From JAUIAI01 sp041396585 (GTDB taxonomy: Bacteria; Pseudomonadota; Gammaproteobacteria; Burkholderiales; Burkholderiaceae_E), in assembly GCA_041396585.1 (NCBI GenBank), contig JAWKYG010000001.1, forward strand, positions 310,001 to 374,000: DNA of 64,000 nucleotides. Direction: 5' to 3'. The notes beneath the pieces are model-generated. The model was given only the letters and a program-made list of their open reading frames with translations, searched no databases and was not told the DNA's origin. Shown piece by piece: positions 43,652 through 53,772 of the stretch (the stretch's first letter is position 1; every line of letters begins with the position of its first letter). The translations under genes were made by a program, and so were the position numbers.

Positions 43652-44434
43652 ATGTCGACATTGCAGGGACAGGTGGCCTGGGCTTCTCGGGTGCGGGTTC
43701 GGGAATCGGTGAAGCTGCAGGCTGCGCACAACTGGCCCGCCTGGGCGCCACGGTGGCTTACCGGGCGGCGCAAGCCGGCGTTGCAGTCGTCGCGGCCGCG
43801 ATCGAGGCCGAGGGTGGGCAGCCTGGGTGCAGGCTGGCGATCTCCAGCCGCGGCTACTAAACGGATCGTGGCGGCGATCGATGCGCTACGGGCGCCTGGA
43901 CATCGCCGTCAACAACGCCGGCATCACCGCTCGAGCGCGCCTGGGCCAAGCTCGCCCCGGAGTCTGTCGACCAGGTCGAGCCACGTTCGGTGGGCGTTCT
44001 ACTGCGTCATCGCAGCGCTGCCGCTCATGCGTCGTCAGGGGGCGGCCTGCTGATTCATTGCTGCCTTCGTGGCGGGGCGTTTCGTCGGGCACATTGGGGG
44101 CTGGGTCGTACACCAGGTCAAAGCACATGCTGCCGTCGTCGCCATGTCATACAGTCTGAATCTGGAAGAGTTCGTGCATGGCATCCGATCCACGGTGATC
44201 TGCCCCGGCGAAGTGGCGACCGCGATCCTCGACCAGCGACCGGTACCGGTGCCGGCGGCCGACCGCGCGCGCATGCTGCAGCCGGAAGATCTGGCGCGCA
44301 CGATTGCGCATGTCGCCACGACCGCGCCACATGTCTGCCTCAACGAAATCGTAGTAAGCCCCGCCTGGAACCGCCACCTTGCCCGCGGTCTGGGCGCCGC
44401 CACGGCGCCCAGCGGCCTGGGCGCCCGGGACTGA
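43652..44434 (+). pseudogene. Short-chain dehydrogenase/reductase, multiply frameshifted
   Basis: ATG 43652 (AAAGAGGAG upstream) begins MSTLQGQVAW and then leaves frame. Pieces in different frames follow the SDR order: GAGSGIG (cofactor loop), ARLGATVA, TGRRKPAL, LDIAVNNAGITAR (the NNAG motif), FYCVIAALPLMRRQG, AGRFVGHIGGW, SKHMLAVVAMSYSLNLEEF-like text (only partly preserved) and finally an intact tail GIRSTVICPGEVATAILDQR to the stop at 44434. At least five indels are needed. The gene would encode a cytoplasmic NAD(P)-dependent oxidoreductase of ~260 residues with unknown substrate. It is either a decayed gene or poor sequence. Confidence 0.8.
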
Positions 44435-44673
44435 GCCTCCGGCCAGGCCGGGCACACCGCCCTGGCGGGCGTGGGCTACATCGTCTGACTATACCAACCG
44501 GGAAACTTCCCCGGTCGGCAGCAGGTGAATTCCCTGGCACCTATCCGATTAAACCGGTGGTCGTGATTCGCGACAAATGAGTATTTGTGAAATGCTCGCC
44601 GTGACCCATTCGAGGCAGAGCGCGAACCCAGGAGCTGGCAGCCGGTTCCACACGAGACGAGGAGGCCCAGGCC

Positions 44674-45364
44674 ATGTCGGTCAGACGCGTATTGGTGCTC
44701 GAGGACGAGCCGGGCGACCCGAAACCGCCCGGCGACGATCATCGATGGCGCCGATGACTTCGAGCTTGCTGGCCGCAAAGCCGGTTCCCTACCGAGGCCC
44801 GTGAGGCAGGCGGTCCGGGACCAGCGCCTGGATGTGTTGTTGACCGACCTGGGTTTGCCCGACGGCTCGGGGATCGAGATGATCGCCGGAGCTGTCGGCC
44901 CGGATTCCGGGTATCGAGAGATCGCGGTCATGACGGTGTTCGCCGACGAGGCCACGTGTTGCGAGCGATCGAGCGCCGGCCACCGGATATCTGCTCAGGA
45001 TGGCGAAGACGTCCTGGCGGCGATGTCCGGTATCGGCAGACCGGGGCCACCGATCAGTCCGGCAATCGCGCGGCACGTCCTCGCCGCCTGGAACCCCGAG
45101 GGGCGGTCACAGCAGGCGCCAGCGTACGCGAACCGGAACCGTCGCCGGTGAGAAGTCGCCGCTCACGGAACGTGAGACCGACGTCCTGCAGCAGACGCTG
45201 GGCGGTTTTCCGGCGATGAGATTGCCGGCGCGCTCGGTATCTCGGTGCATACCGTCACCACCCACATCAAGAACATCTATCGCAAGCTGGCGGTGCGCTC
45301 GCGCGGCGTAGCGGTGTTCGAGGCCATGCAACTGGGCCTGATCCGGGTCGAGCCGCATGCTTGA
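44674..45364 (+). pseudogene. NarL/FixJ-type response regulator, multiply frameshifted
   Basis: ATG 44674 starts MSVRRVLVLEDEPGD, a receiver-domain start with its acidic pair. In changing frames follow RLDVLLTDLGLPDGSGIEMI (phospho-acceptor Asp in LLTDLGLPDG), YREIAVMTVFADEATVLRAI-like text and DGEDVLAAMSGIGRPGPPIS. A LuxR-type helix-turn-helix follows: SPLTERETDVLQ, then GALGISVHTVTTHIKNIYRK. The stop at 45364 overlaps the kinase start. Several indels interrupt it, including one between TLGGF and EIAGALGIS. As written, no functional protein could be made. Confidence 0.82.
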
Positions 45365-47396
45365 TCGCCTCGTGATCCGTCGCCCCGCGCGCGGTCAGTC
45401 GCGTCGGCGATATGTGACCTGGGCGCTGCTCAGCCTGGTCACGCCGGTCTTGCTGGCATGGGCGCTCTGGCGCATGGTCGCGATCGGCGATGACGAGCGC
45501 TGGATCACCCTGGACAGCGCGATGTTCATCCCGCAGGCGGCCGCCCTCGATACGCCCGCGCTCGAGCCGTCGGCCGGGCCGCCGCTGCGTGCATGGCAGT
45601 AAGCCTGCCGAGCTGATTGAGCCGGCGCGATCGCGGCCAGGTCTGTTCGACCTTCGATGACGGTGGCACCGATCGGGCCTGGGGCGTCTGGCTGCCGAGG
45701 CTTGCGCATGACGCACGCGTGTATGTGAACGGCAGTGCGCTTGCGGGCGGTCTCGAAGTCGATGTCGAACATCGCAATCAGAATGCTCGGTGCTGCGTCG
45801 CGCCTTCGGCCTGCCTTCGGCTCAGCGAACCGGGATCGCGATCCAGGTGGCGGGGCTGACTGGCCCGGCAACGGCTGCCTGGATCCCGTGCGCATCGGCC
45901 CGTATTCCGTGCTGCTCGATGCCCATGAGTGGGCCGATCTGATCCGTGTGGACAGCCTGCGCACGATCACCGCGATGATGCTGGTGGTCGGGAGCCTGCT
46001 CGGTCTGTTGTGGCTCTGGCGCCGCCAGGAGGCGGTGTTCGGATGGTTCGCGCTGATGATGTTCATGTGGGTGGTGCACGATATCCATCCGATGCTGGCC
46101 CTGCCGGCGCGGGCCAACCCCCTCATCGAATGGCTGTGGCACGCGTCATTGGTGTGGTTCATCTTCATGGTGGCCAAGTTCGTCTTCTGCTTCATCGGTC
46201 GCGGCGATCCCGGGTTCGAGAGGAGGCTGGCGATCTGGGCGATCCTGATGCCGGCGCTGACGCTGCCTATCGCCTTGCTGCGTCTTGATCTGTTCCACGA
46301 CTGGGCGGCGCCGATCTCCGACACGGCCACCTTGCTCATTTCCTGCTATCCGTTCCTGTTGATCGGGCGCAGCCTGCTGCGCGAGCCCAAACCTCTGCAC
46401 GCGGGCATGGTTGCGGCCGGATTCTTTCCTCTGGTGTTGGGCGCACATGATTGGCTGGTGGTCACCGATATCTGGGCACCCAGTCATGGCTATCTGATGC
46501 CTTATGGCTCGGTGCTTGTCATGCTGGTCTTCGGGGGGCACCTCACGCTGAGATTCGGCCGCATGATGGGGGCGATCGAGGCACTCAATGGCGAGCTCGA
46601 GCAGCGTGTGCGTGCCCGCGAACAGGAACTCGCCATCAAGCATGCGCATCTGCTGCGTCTGGAGACCGAGAAGACGCTTCTGGCCGAACGTGCCCGCCTG
46701 ATGAGCGACATGCATGACGGCCTGGGCGGCACGCTCATCTCGACGCTGGCCATGGTGCAGGCGGGCCAGACGAATCCCGAACTGCTGGCCGAGTCCCTGC
46801 GCGAGGCGATCGGTGATCTGCGCCTGATGATCGATTCGCTCGATCCGGTCGATGGCGATCTCGGTAATGTTCTGGCCAACATGCGAACCCGCCTCGAACC
46901 GAAGTTGCGCGCCGCGGGCATGAGTATCGAGTGGGCGGTGCAGGATGTCACGACACCCGCCTGGCTCGGTTCGACCGGCGTTTTGCAGGTGATGCGAATC
47001 GTGCAGGAAGCGATCAACAATGTGCTCAAGCATGCGCAGGCCAGCCGCCTGAGGATCGTCCTGCATGAGGGGCTGGCCCCACCTGGAAACCAGCCGATCC
47101 GTCGGCTGGCGGCGGCCGCCATGCACGCCCAGCGCCTGACCGTTGGCGCCGAAGCCGGGCTCTCCGATGCCGTCGCGCAGGATGCCTTCGATACCGACGA
47201 GGCGGCGGATGAACGCTCGGTGTGGGTGGCCGTCATCGATGACGGCGTGGGTCTGCCCCATGGCACACGCAGTGGCGGGCGCGGGCTGGGCAACATGCGG
47301 CGACGCGCGCGGGGGATCGGTGCCGAATTGCAGATCATGCCCGCCGAGCCAGGCACCTGTGTGATGTTGCGCATTCCGAGCCAGGCCTGCGCATAA
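45357..47396 (+). pseudogene. NarX/LiaS-type sensor histidine kinase, frameshifted in the sensor region
   Basis: ATG 45357 overlaps the regulator stop. The first segment (MLDRLVIRRPARGQSRRRYV, one membrane helix) stops at 45602. The periplasmic sensor continues in another frame (DRAWGVWLPRLAHDARVYVN, resembling the 7TMR-DISM extracellular sandwich), then IAIQVAG. From ~45850 one frame runs to the end: seven or so membrane helices (DSLRTITAMMLVVGSLLGLL onward), a HisKA_3 dimer helix with MSDMHDGLGGTLISTL (phospho-His in MHDG) and an HATPase domain with VMRIVQEAINNVLKHAQASR and RGLGNMRRRARG. The catalytic half is intact; only the sensor part is broken. It is the partner of the response regulator upstream. 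Confidence 0.85.
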
Positions 47397-47459
47397 CGAG
47401 CGTCAAGCCGGCGTTGAATGCGACAGCGCGCGCGTTCCCGGCCGCAAATCGGCTCGATC

Positions 47460-47471
47460 CCATGTACATGG
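47460..47471. repeat. 12-bp palindrome before the exported-protein cluster
   Basis: CCATGTACATGG is a perfect palindrome in the 187-bp gap between the kinase and the exported gene at 47584. It is a candidate binding site for the adjacent response regulator, but NarL-type sites are not well defined, so this is speculative. Confidence 0.3.
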
Positions 47472-47583
47472 TATGGGCGGGCCGAACAGACTCCCCTAGT
47501 GTTCGACCATAGACCGAACGATGCCCATGCCCATGCCCGGGCCCAAGTTCGATCAAAGACACTGAGAACTGGAGTCAGCGGTG

Positions 47584-48226
47584 ATGCGAATCGCCACAAC
47601 TCTGCTTGTGTTGACGCTCACCGCGTTGGGCCTGCTGGCATCCTCGCAGGCCCTGGCGGCGCCGCGCATCTCGACGATTCGCGCGGAGAGTGGTGACCGG
47701 GTGATCATCGAAGGACGCGACTTCGGCAAGGCCTGCAATCGCTGTGAGGTGCTGGCCGAGTACGCGGGCGGTCTGCGCCTGGCGCTGCTGATCGATGACT
47801 GGCGTGACACCTCGATCGGCGCGGCTGCCGGATGTGAATGCCGGCGAGCAGGCCAGGCTGCGTATCAAGACCACCTCGGGCGACAGCGCACCGGTGGCGG
47901 CGAGGATCGGCATCGAATACAGCAAGCGCGTGCTGGCCCATCAGCAGTCTTCGCGCAAGGTTGGCAACAAGGGCGAGCTATCGGTGGATGTTGCCCAGGC
48001 TGCGCCGCGATGCGGTAGTCGATCGCCATTGTTCGTGGCGGCCGAAGTCCATATGCGCAAGCGCCGCTTCGGCGACGCCGAGATCGTCAATGCGCCCAAG
48101 CCCCTGTGTGACCGTTGCAAGCCGGTGGTGGTCCGTTGGTATCACGAACCTACCGGGCAGATCGATTTCGAGGTGCTCGGCCGATTCCGCTTGGTCGAAG
48201 GGGTGTGTCCGGCGAGAAAGCGGTGA
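47584..48226 (+). pseudogene. Exported IPT/TIG-like protein, one frameshift
   Basis: A signal peptide (LVLTLTALGLLASSQALA) is followed by APRISTIRAESGDRVIIEG, the start of an immunoglobulin-like IPT/TIG fold, with a Cys pair in KACNRCEVLAEYAGG. The frame shifts at ~47817 between TSIGA and RLPDVNAGEQARLRIKTTSG. The second part runs to 48226 and includes a C-x-x-C in PLCDRCKPVVVRWYH, giving ~213 residues in total. Both GTG 47581 and ATG 47584 are possible starts. No function is known; it is the first of three exported proteins in a row after the two-component system. Confidence 0.65.
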
Positions 48227-48376
48227 ACTTCGCGCTCCCATATACCTGGGATGGGCGCGTGCTGCCGGCGCGATCACATTGATGGTTGCCGGGCGCGGGC
48301 GGATGTCCCATCCCATCCGTGCGGGCGCCTCACCAGCCGGCCATGCGCGCCGGGAAATGCTCCAGAGGAAGACACG

Positions 48377-50479
48377 ATGCAGATTCGGCACTCATGTTCA
48401 TGCGCGCGGCCACGCATGACCGGCCTGTGGATCGGGGTCGCGTGCGCGTTGATGGCGGGAACGCTGCGTGCAGAGACGATCGAGACCGACTTCGGCGAGC
48501 GCTGGGTCGAGCGCAGCGAGTCGTTGCGGCTTCGCCTTGGGCAGCAGCTGTGGGCCGACCGGTCCAATCTCAGGGTCTTCGTCGGCAAGACCGACATCAG
48601 CGCACTGGTTCGCGGGGGCGGGCCGGGCGAGTTGATCATCGACCCCCGGCTCGCGCCGCTGCCGGCCGGCGAGAGCGAGATCATTCTCTGGAAGGTAGAC
48701 GGAGGCAACTGGAGCGAGGTCGCGCGCACGCCGGTCAAGGTGCTCGCCGCGGGAGGCTTCCAGTCATTGGATTTCGATCCGAAAGTGGAACTGCAGCTCA
48801 AGGGCCGCGCGGTCGACCAGCGCCTGCAGCCGGCGGATGAGTCGGAGCGCACCCGTTACCTGGACAGTGTCAGCAGCCTGGGCTTCTCATTCTCGGGCGA
48901 GCGTGCCGGCACATCGATCAGTGCATCGGCCAGCCTCAGTGGCACCAGCTATCGGCCGGAGGCCTTGCGCTATGGTGAACTCGAACAGGAGGCGCCCAAG
49001 CTCGATCTGGCGGAATATGCGATCGAGGTACGCAACACGAGTTTCGGCGTGCGCGCCGGTCACATCAGCTACGGGAACCATCCGTTGCTGCTCGACAGCA
49101 TGTCTAGCCGCGGTTTTGTGTTCACCGGGCGGCCGAGCGATCGCTTCGATCTGTCGCTGAACGTGATGAACGGTACCGAGATTGTCGGCTACCAGAACTT
49201 CCTCGGGCTGCGCGAGAGCGATCATCGGGTGCATGGTCTGACCGCTGGCTACGAACTGATTGCGGATCGGCCGGGCGGCCTGCGCGCCGAGATCTCGCTG
49301 ATGAATGCCTCGATTCAATCAAAGACCGATTTCAATGCCGGTCAGATCGGCGATGCCGAGCGCAGTCGGGGGTATGGCGTCAGATTGCTGGGCGAAACCT
49401 CGGGCGGCCGGATGACTGCCGACCTGGCCTGGGCACATTCGGTCTATGTGAATCCGTTCGATCCACTGCTTGCCCAGGGGGAGGATCTGCAGCCGGTGAA
49501 TGAATCGCGCTCGAATGGTCGGATCATCGAGCTCGGCTTCAAACTGCTCGATGATGCCAAGGTGTTCTCGGACGAGCACGGGGCCGGGCTGAAGTTGTCG
49601 CTGCATCATGACCGGATCGCACCCTTGTATAAGAGCATCGGGTCGTTTTTTGCAACCGATCAGCTGCTCAATCGCGCTACTCTGGACTTTGGCTATCGCG
49701 GCCTGCAGATGCAGGCACTGATCAGCCGCAAGCGCGACAATCTCGATGACATCGCCACGCTGCTGACCACGAGATCAGACACGCGAAGATTCAGCATGAC
49801 GCTGCCCTTGCCAGACTGGCTTGGTGAAGAGAAGGCGCGTTCCCGCTACTGGCCGACACTGAACTACAGCTACGACTGGGTGCATCAGATCGCCTTGAAC
49901 GTACCTGTCACGGAGGACTCTGGCTTTGCCGCCTCCCATCTTCCCGATCAGTTGAACCGCACCCATCGGCTCGATATGTCCTGGGTCTTCGAGCCTGTGA
50001 CGCTGACTTACGGCATCAATGCCACCCACCAGGACAATCGCCAGATTGGTCGCCAGAACGCCGATTTCAAGGATCTTGGCCACGAGTTGTCGGCCAGCTG
50101 GACAGTCAGCGATGCGCTCAGTCTGACTTCGGGTCTGGGACGGACGCGCAATACCAGTCTCGAGAACAATCTCACCACTTATGCAACGCATGGCTCGATC
50201 GGAGCCGACTGGTCATTCGCGCAGGACTGGCAGTTCGCATTCAACATCGACAAGACCTTGAACTCCGATTCGAACAACGCGGCCAGCGCGCGCAATACGG
50301 GCGGCAATGCGCAACTGGGATATCGGTTCGAGATTGCCGACGGCCTGCGTAAGATGCCGGGCCAGATCTTCGTGCGCTACAGCCGTCAGGATGCGCTCAA
50401 TACCGACACGATCTTCGATCTTCGCGATGCGCAGCGGCACTGGTATGTCGATGTCGGCATCTCGCTGAGCCTGTTCTGA
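48377..50479 (+). CDS. Outer-membrane beta-barrel protein of unknown function
   Basis: A 700-residue exported protein from ATG 48377 (AGAGGAAG upstream). The signal peptide is VACALMAGTLRAETIETD. An N-terminal ~110-residue domain (LRVFVGKTDISALVRGGGPG, GESEIILWKVDGGNWSEVA) looks like an Ig-type sandwich. From residue ~150 the pattern is alternating polar/hydrophobic strands with Tyr/Phe/Trp girdles (SSLGFSFSGERAGTSISASA, FDLSLNVMNGTEIVGYQNFL). The last strand ends VGISLSLF, with the terminal Phe needed for barrel insertion. Roughly 20 or more strands are likely. It is not recognised as a known porin, secretin or MtrB family member. It is followed 12 bp later by the next exported gene. Confidence 0.8.
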   Translation: MQIRHSCSCARPRMTGLWIGVACALMAGTLRAETIETDFGERWVERSESLRLRLGQQLWADRSNLRVFVGKTDISALVRGGGPGELIIDPRLAPLPAGESEIILWKVDGGNWSEVARTPVKVLAAGGFQSLDFDPKVELQLKGRAVDQRLQPADESERTRYLDSVSSLGFSFSGERAGTSISASASLSGTSYRPEALRYGELEQEAPKLDLAEYAIEVRNTSFGVRAGHISYGNHPLLLDSMSSRGFVFTGRPSDRFDLSLNVMNGTEIVGYQNFLGLRESDHRVHGLTAGYELIADRPGGLRAEISLMNASIQSKTDFNAGQIGDAERSRGYGVRLLGETSGGRMTADLAWAHSVYVNPFDPLLAQGEDLQPVNESRSNGRIIELGFKLLDDAKVFSDEHGAGLKLSLHHDRIAPLYKSIGSFFATDQLLNRATLDFGYRGLQMQALISRKRDNLDDIATLLTTRSDTRRFSMTLPLPDWLGEEKARSRYWPTLNYSYDWVHQIALNVPVTEDSGFAASHLPDQLNRTHRLDMSWVFEPVTLTYGINATHQDNRQIGRQNADFKDLGHELSASWTVSDALSLTSGLGRTRNTSLENNLTTYATHGSIGADWSFAQDWQFAFNIDKTLNSDSNNAASARNTGGNAQLGYRFEIADGLRKMPGQIFVRYSRQDALNTDTIFDLRDAQRHWYVDVGISLSLF

Positions 50480-50491
50480 GGAGTCGACCCC

Positions 50492-51793
50492 ATGAAAGCT
50501 CTGCTTTTTCTCGCGACGCTGTTCTGGAGTTCACTGGCGTTCGCGGTCTCCGGCGTCAATCCCTTTGGCGTCAATGTCCGCAGCGCCGGGCCGTCGACCG
50601 TGTTCCTGACCTTTCAAAACCTCGATGCCGGTCAGACCGCCGCAGAGGCGTTCTGGTGCGGCGAGCTTCGCCCCGAGGTGGCGAACACCAATCCCACACT
50701 GCAGGCACCTTTCGCCGTTCAGAACGCCAATCCCTGCCAGCCGGGCACGATCTTCGGGAGACTGCCGGTGCGGCTGGATCGCTCGCGCGTGTCCACCAGC
50801 GGCACCTTCCGCAACCTGACCGACATCATGTCGATCCCGGCCTCGGTCGCCCGACGTGCCTACCAGGATGCGATCGCAGGCAAGAACTCGAGCTTCTTCT
50901 ATGTGCGCCGTTTCAGCGGCGCCGCCGGCGGCGACCAATATGTGATCGTGACCTGTCGCATGGGAGGCGGGGGGGCCCGCGCACCGCTGGGGCTGATCGA
51001 TGTGCGCCTGAACTTCGACGATGGCGCGCAGCGCGGTTCCGTGCTGGGTGTGGTGCGCGATTCCACCTTGCCGCGATTCTCCGCCGATGTCTACTACAAC
51101 GGCACGGGGACCCTGCGTGGTCGCTGGGAGTTGGTCATGCCGGGTGATGTCGAGCCGACGACCGAAGATCTGCTGACCGAGGCATCGCTACCTGTCGAGC
51201 GTCGTGCTCTGCAACGGCGCTACACCCTGATCGAGCGGTTCTCGCTGTTCCTGCCACCCACCGGCCAGATCACGATTCCCGGCCCTGACCCGGAGAAGTT
51301 GCGCACCAGTGTCGACGGGCCGTACAAGGTGTTGCTGCGCATCGAGGCCAGCAACGAAAAGGAGGCGAATTCGAATACCGGTGGCGGGCGCACGGTATTC
51401 GCCGGTGGCGTGGCCGGTTTCCCGATGCCCGTCCTGCGCTACTACGTGGGCACTCACGAGGATGTCAACCGGATTGCCGAGGCCGCGATCGGCAGCGTCC
51501 AGCAGTTCCTTCCCCCGGACGGCGCGACCGCCAAGGCCGATGCGCCGCTGTCCTTCCAGTGGGTCGATGTCGCAAATGGGGCGCTCTACAAGCTCGAGGT
51601 GGCGTCGGCCGACGAGGTGTTGCTGCAGGCCTGGGTGAAGCAGGGCGATGGCAGCTATCTGGCGCCGCCGTGGCTGCGTGCCGAGCATGCGGACGAACCG
51701 TTACGATGGCGTGTCACGGCCGTTGATGCGTCGGGCCGGGAGCTGGCACGCAGTGACTGGCGCTCGCTGACCCTGGCTGCCGCCGGCAGCTGA
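50492..51793 (+). CDS. Exported protein of unknown function, partner of the barrel protein
   Basis: A 433-residue protein with a clear signal peptide (LLFLATLFWSSLAFAVSG). GAGGAG at 50479 serves ATG 50492, and the gap to the barrel gene is 12 bp, so the two are co-transcribed. The first domain (~residues 20-220) contains FLTFQNLDAGQTAAEAFWCG with a Cys pair and GDQYVIVTCRMGGGG, and is beta-rich. The C-terminal ~100 residues (FLPPDGATAKADAPLSFQWV, LRWRVTAVDASGRELARSDW) resemble a fibronectin-III-type domain. No enzymatic motif is visible. It may be a periplasmic or surface component working with the barrel. Confidence 0.75.
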   Translation: MKALLFLATLFWSSLAFAVSGVNPFGVNVRSAGPSTVFLTFQNLDAGQTAAEAFWCGELRPEVANTNPTLQAPFAVQNANPCQPGTIFGRLPVRLDRSRVSTSGTFRNLTDIMSIPASVARRAYQDAIAGKNSSFFYVRRFSGAAGGDQYVIVTCRMGGGGARAPLGLIDVRLNFDDGAQRGSVLGVVRDSTLPRFSADVYYNGTGTLRGRWELVMPGDVEPTTEDLLTEASLPVERRALQRRYTLIERFSLFLPPTGQITIPGPDPEKLRTSVDGPYKVLLRIEASNEKEANSNTGGGRTVFAGGVAGFPMPVLRYYVGTHEDVNRIAEAAIGSVQQFLPPDGATAKADAPLSFQWVDVANGALYKLEVASADEVLLQAWVKQGDGSYLAPPWLRAEHADEPLRWRVTAVDASGRELARSDWRSLTLAAAGS

Positions 51794-51903
51794 CCGGGCC
51801 GCGAGTCCGCTGGTCAACATCACGGTCGACCACCGCCCAGGGTGGCCGGCCGACATCACGATATGCACCCACCTCGATGTGGGTGTTGCCCATGGAGAAA
51901 GTC

Positions 51904-53613
51904 ATGACGAAGTCACGGAGCGACGCACCCGGCCCAAAGGCCGTGATGCCTACGATCGAGCGCCCGCTTGCAAGCACCTGGCCCGCGCGGTTGATGGCGC
52001 TGGCCGTGACGGGCGTCCTGCATTCGATGCCGGCATCGGCGGCGGAGCCGGCCGATCGCGCTATCGCGGCCGCGGTCTACGACCTCGATCGGATCGCCCC
52101 GCAGTTGCCCGGCCTGACCCCTTCGCGCAGAGCGAATATCACGCGGATCGAGCGCAGCCTGAGCATGGCCGAGCAACGCCTGATGCAGTCGCCGAATCAA
52201 CAACACGAAAGCTTTCTCGCCGCGCAGAAGCGGATCGCCGAGTATCGGGCGCATCTCGCGTCGTTGACCAACCCTGCGCCGGCCGCCGCGCCGGCCAGTG
52301 CGTCCACATCGCCGGCTCCCGCTCGCGCGTCCACATCGCCGGCACCGGCGACGAGCCGAACCGCTACCTCGTCCGGGGTCACCCAGGCTGCCCGCCAGGT
52401 GGCGCCGGCCGCTGCGGCGGCGCCCGAGATGAGTTCCCATCACAAGCTGCAGCTGAGCAAACTGCAGCGCTCGTTTGCCAGCGTGCAGGCCAATCTGGAC
52501 AAGGTCGATCCGAAGAGCCTGCATTTCGAGCAGGAGCGGCGCAACTGGCGCCAGCGCTTCGACGGCCTGAGCAACAATCTGGTGAAGTTCGAGCCCTTCG
52601 CGGATGATCCGCAGGTGGCGCCCCTGATCGAGCAGTTGCCGAAGATGGTGGCGCACTACGACAAGCTGGAAGCCGATGCCATCGCCACGTACGAAGCCCT
52701 GGGCGACATTCCCGCCCAGCTTCAGGCGCTCAAGGCCCGCTACACGCGTGAACAGTTGCCCAAGCCGTTGGATCCGCCCTATGACGCCGAGCGCGCGAAG
52801 GCCTGGGCCGAATACATTCGCGCGTTTGCCGGCATCGCGCAGAAGGACCACGAATGGCTGACCCATGTGCGCGCAACCACCGACATGCACGAGCGCGCGA
52901 CCAAGGATGCACTCAACGGCTGGATCGGCCACACGGCCAACAATGCGATCCGGCAATCGATCGAGCAGACCCGTAACGACATCTATCAGCCGGTGCGCCA
53001 GCTGCAGGGAAGTTCGCTCGAGTTTCTATCCAAACTCACGCCGGCCGACAAGGACAAGATCCGCAACAACCTGCTCGGCGAAGGCGACTATGACAAGCAC
53101 ATGGCCTCGCTGCGCGAGGCCCGCCAGGCCATTGAGAATGGTCGCGTCATCGATGCCGCGCTCGGGCAGCCCGAATCGGCCGATGGCGCCAAGGTCCTGG
53201 CCATGCTCGACGACTGGCAGGCCAAGATCAACGGCCTCTACGAAACCATGCTGGCCGAGATCCGCATGCCCAAGGCCGCGAGCACCAGCGAGGAACTGCT
53301 CGATATCGCGGCCAAGGTGTTGTCCGGAGAGAAATACGGCTACAAATGGGAAAACATGGTCGTGAATTCAGATAAGCAGACCCGTCAGGAGGAGCGTGCC
53401 TGGTACAGCGGCGGCGTGGTCACGATCGCCAAGTACGACTGGGACAGCTTCCAGGTGGCCACCGCCGAGAAGGTCGGCGACAAGTACTTCCTCTACTACA
53501 ACACGCTGCGCTACTACCGCTCCGGTGCCAGCACCACGCCGATCAACCGCTGGATACTGGCCAGCCGTCATCAGAGCAGCCGCATCCTGCCGGAGAACAT
53601 CGGCAAACCCTGA
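51904..53613 (+). CDS. Exported alpha-helical protein of unknown function
   Basis: A 569-residue protein; GGAGA at 51894 fits ATG 51904. The hydrophobic segment LMALAVTGVLHSMPASAAEP is a signal peptide after a ~30-residue n-region. An early helical part is followed by a Thr/Ser/Ala/Pro linker with repeated TSPAPA units (~residues 125-165), a long helical region (LQLSKLQRSFASVQANLDKV, AKAWAEYIRAFAGIAQKDHE) and a C-terminal Tyr-rich segment (KYFLYYNTLRYYRSG). No known family was recognised. It lies 110 bp after the exported gene at 50492 on the same strand. Confidence 0.72.
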   Translation: MTKSRSDAPGPKAVMPTIERPLASTWPARLMALAVTGVLHSMPASAAEPADRAIAAAVYDLDRIAPQLPGLTPSRRANITRIERSLSMAEQRLMQSPNQQHESFLAAQKRIAEYRAHLASLTNPAPAAAPASASTSPAPARASTSPAPATSRTATSSGVTQAARQVAPAAAAAPEMSSHHKLQLSKLQRSFASVQANLDKVDPKSLHFEQERRNWRQRFDGLSNNLVKFEPFADDPQVAPLIEQLPKMVAHYDKLEADAIATYEALGDIPAQLQALKARYTREQLPKPLDPPYDAERAKAWAEYIRAFAGIAQKDHEWLTHVRATTDMHERATKDALNGWIGHTANNAIRQSIEQTRNDIYQPVRQLQGSSLEFLSKLTPADKDKIRNNLLGEGDYDKHMASLREARQAIENGRVIDAALGQPESADGAKVLAMLDDWQAKINGLYETMLAEIRMPKAASTSEELLDIAAKVLSGEKYGYKWENMVVNSDKQTRQEERAWYSGGVVTIAKYDWDSFQVATAEKVGDKYFLYYNTLRYYRSGASTTPINRWILASRHQSSRILPENIGKP

Positions 53614-53772
53614 GCGTCGTGCGTCTGTCTGGCGCCGGGCGGGGCGGCCTGCCGGCGCCGGATCACACGGAATGGCTACCGGATTCCTGGGATTTCGCGG
53701 CGCGCCGGAGGCACCAGAATGCACCTGTTCCCTGACAGAACCAGGGATCAACAACCGATAGAGAGGAATGCC

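Noticed and set aside
44435..44673. A gene between the SDR remnant and the response regulator
   Set aside because: Only short frames without ribosome site or similarity; probably the promoter region of the regulator.
48377..50479. MtrB/PioB-type porin of an extracellular electron conduit
   Set aside because: Size is similar, but no N-terminal CxxC and no multihaem cytochrome genes are adjacent.
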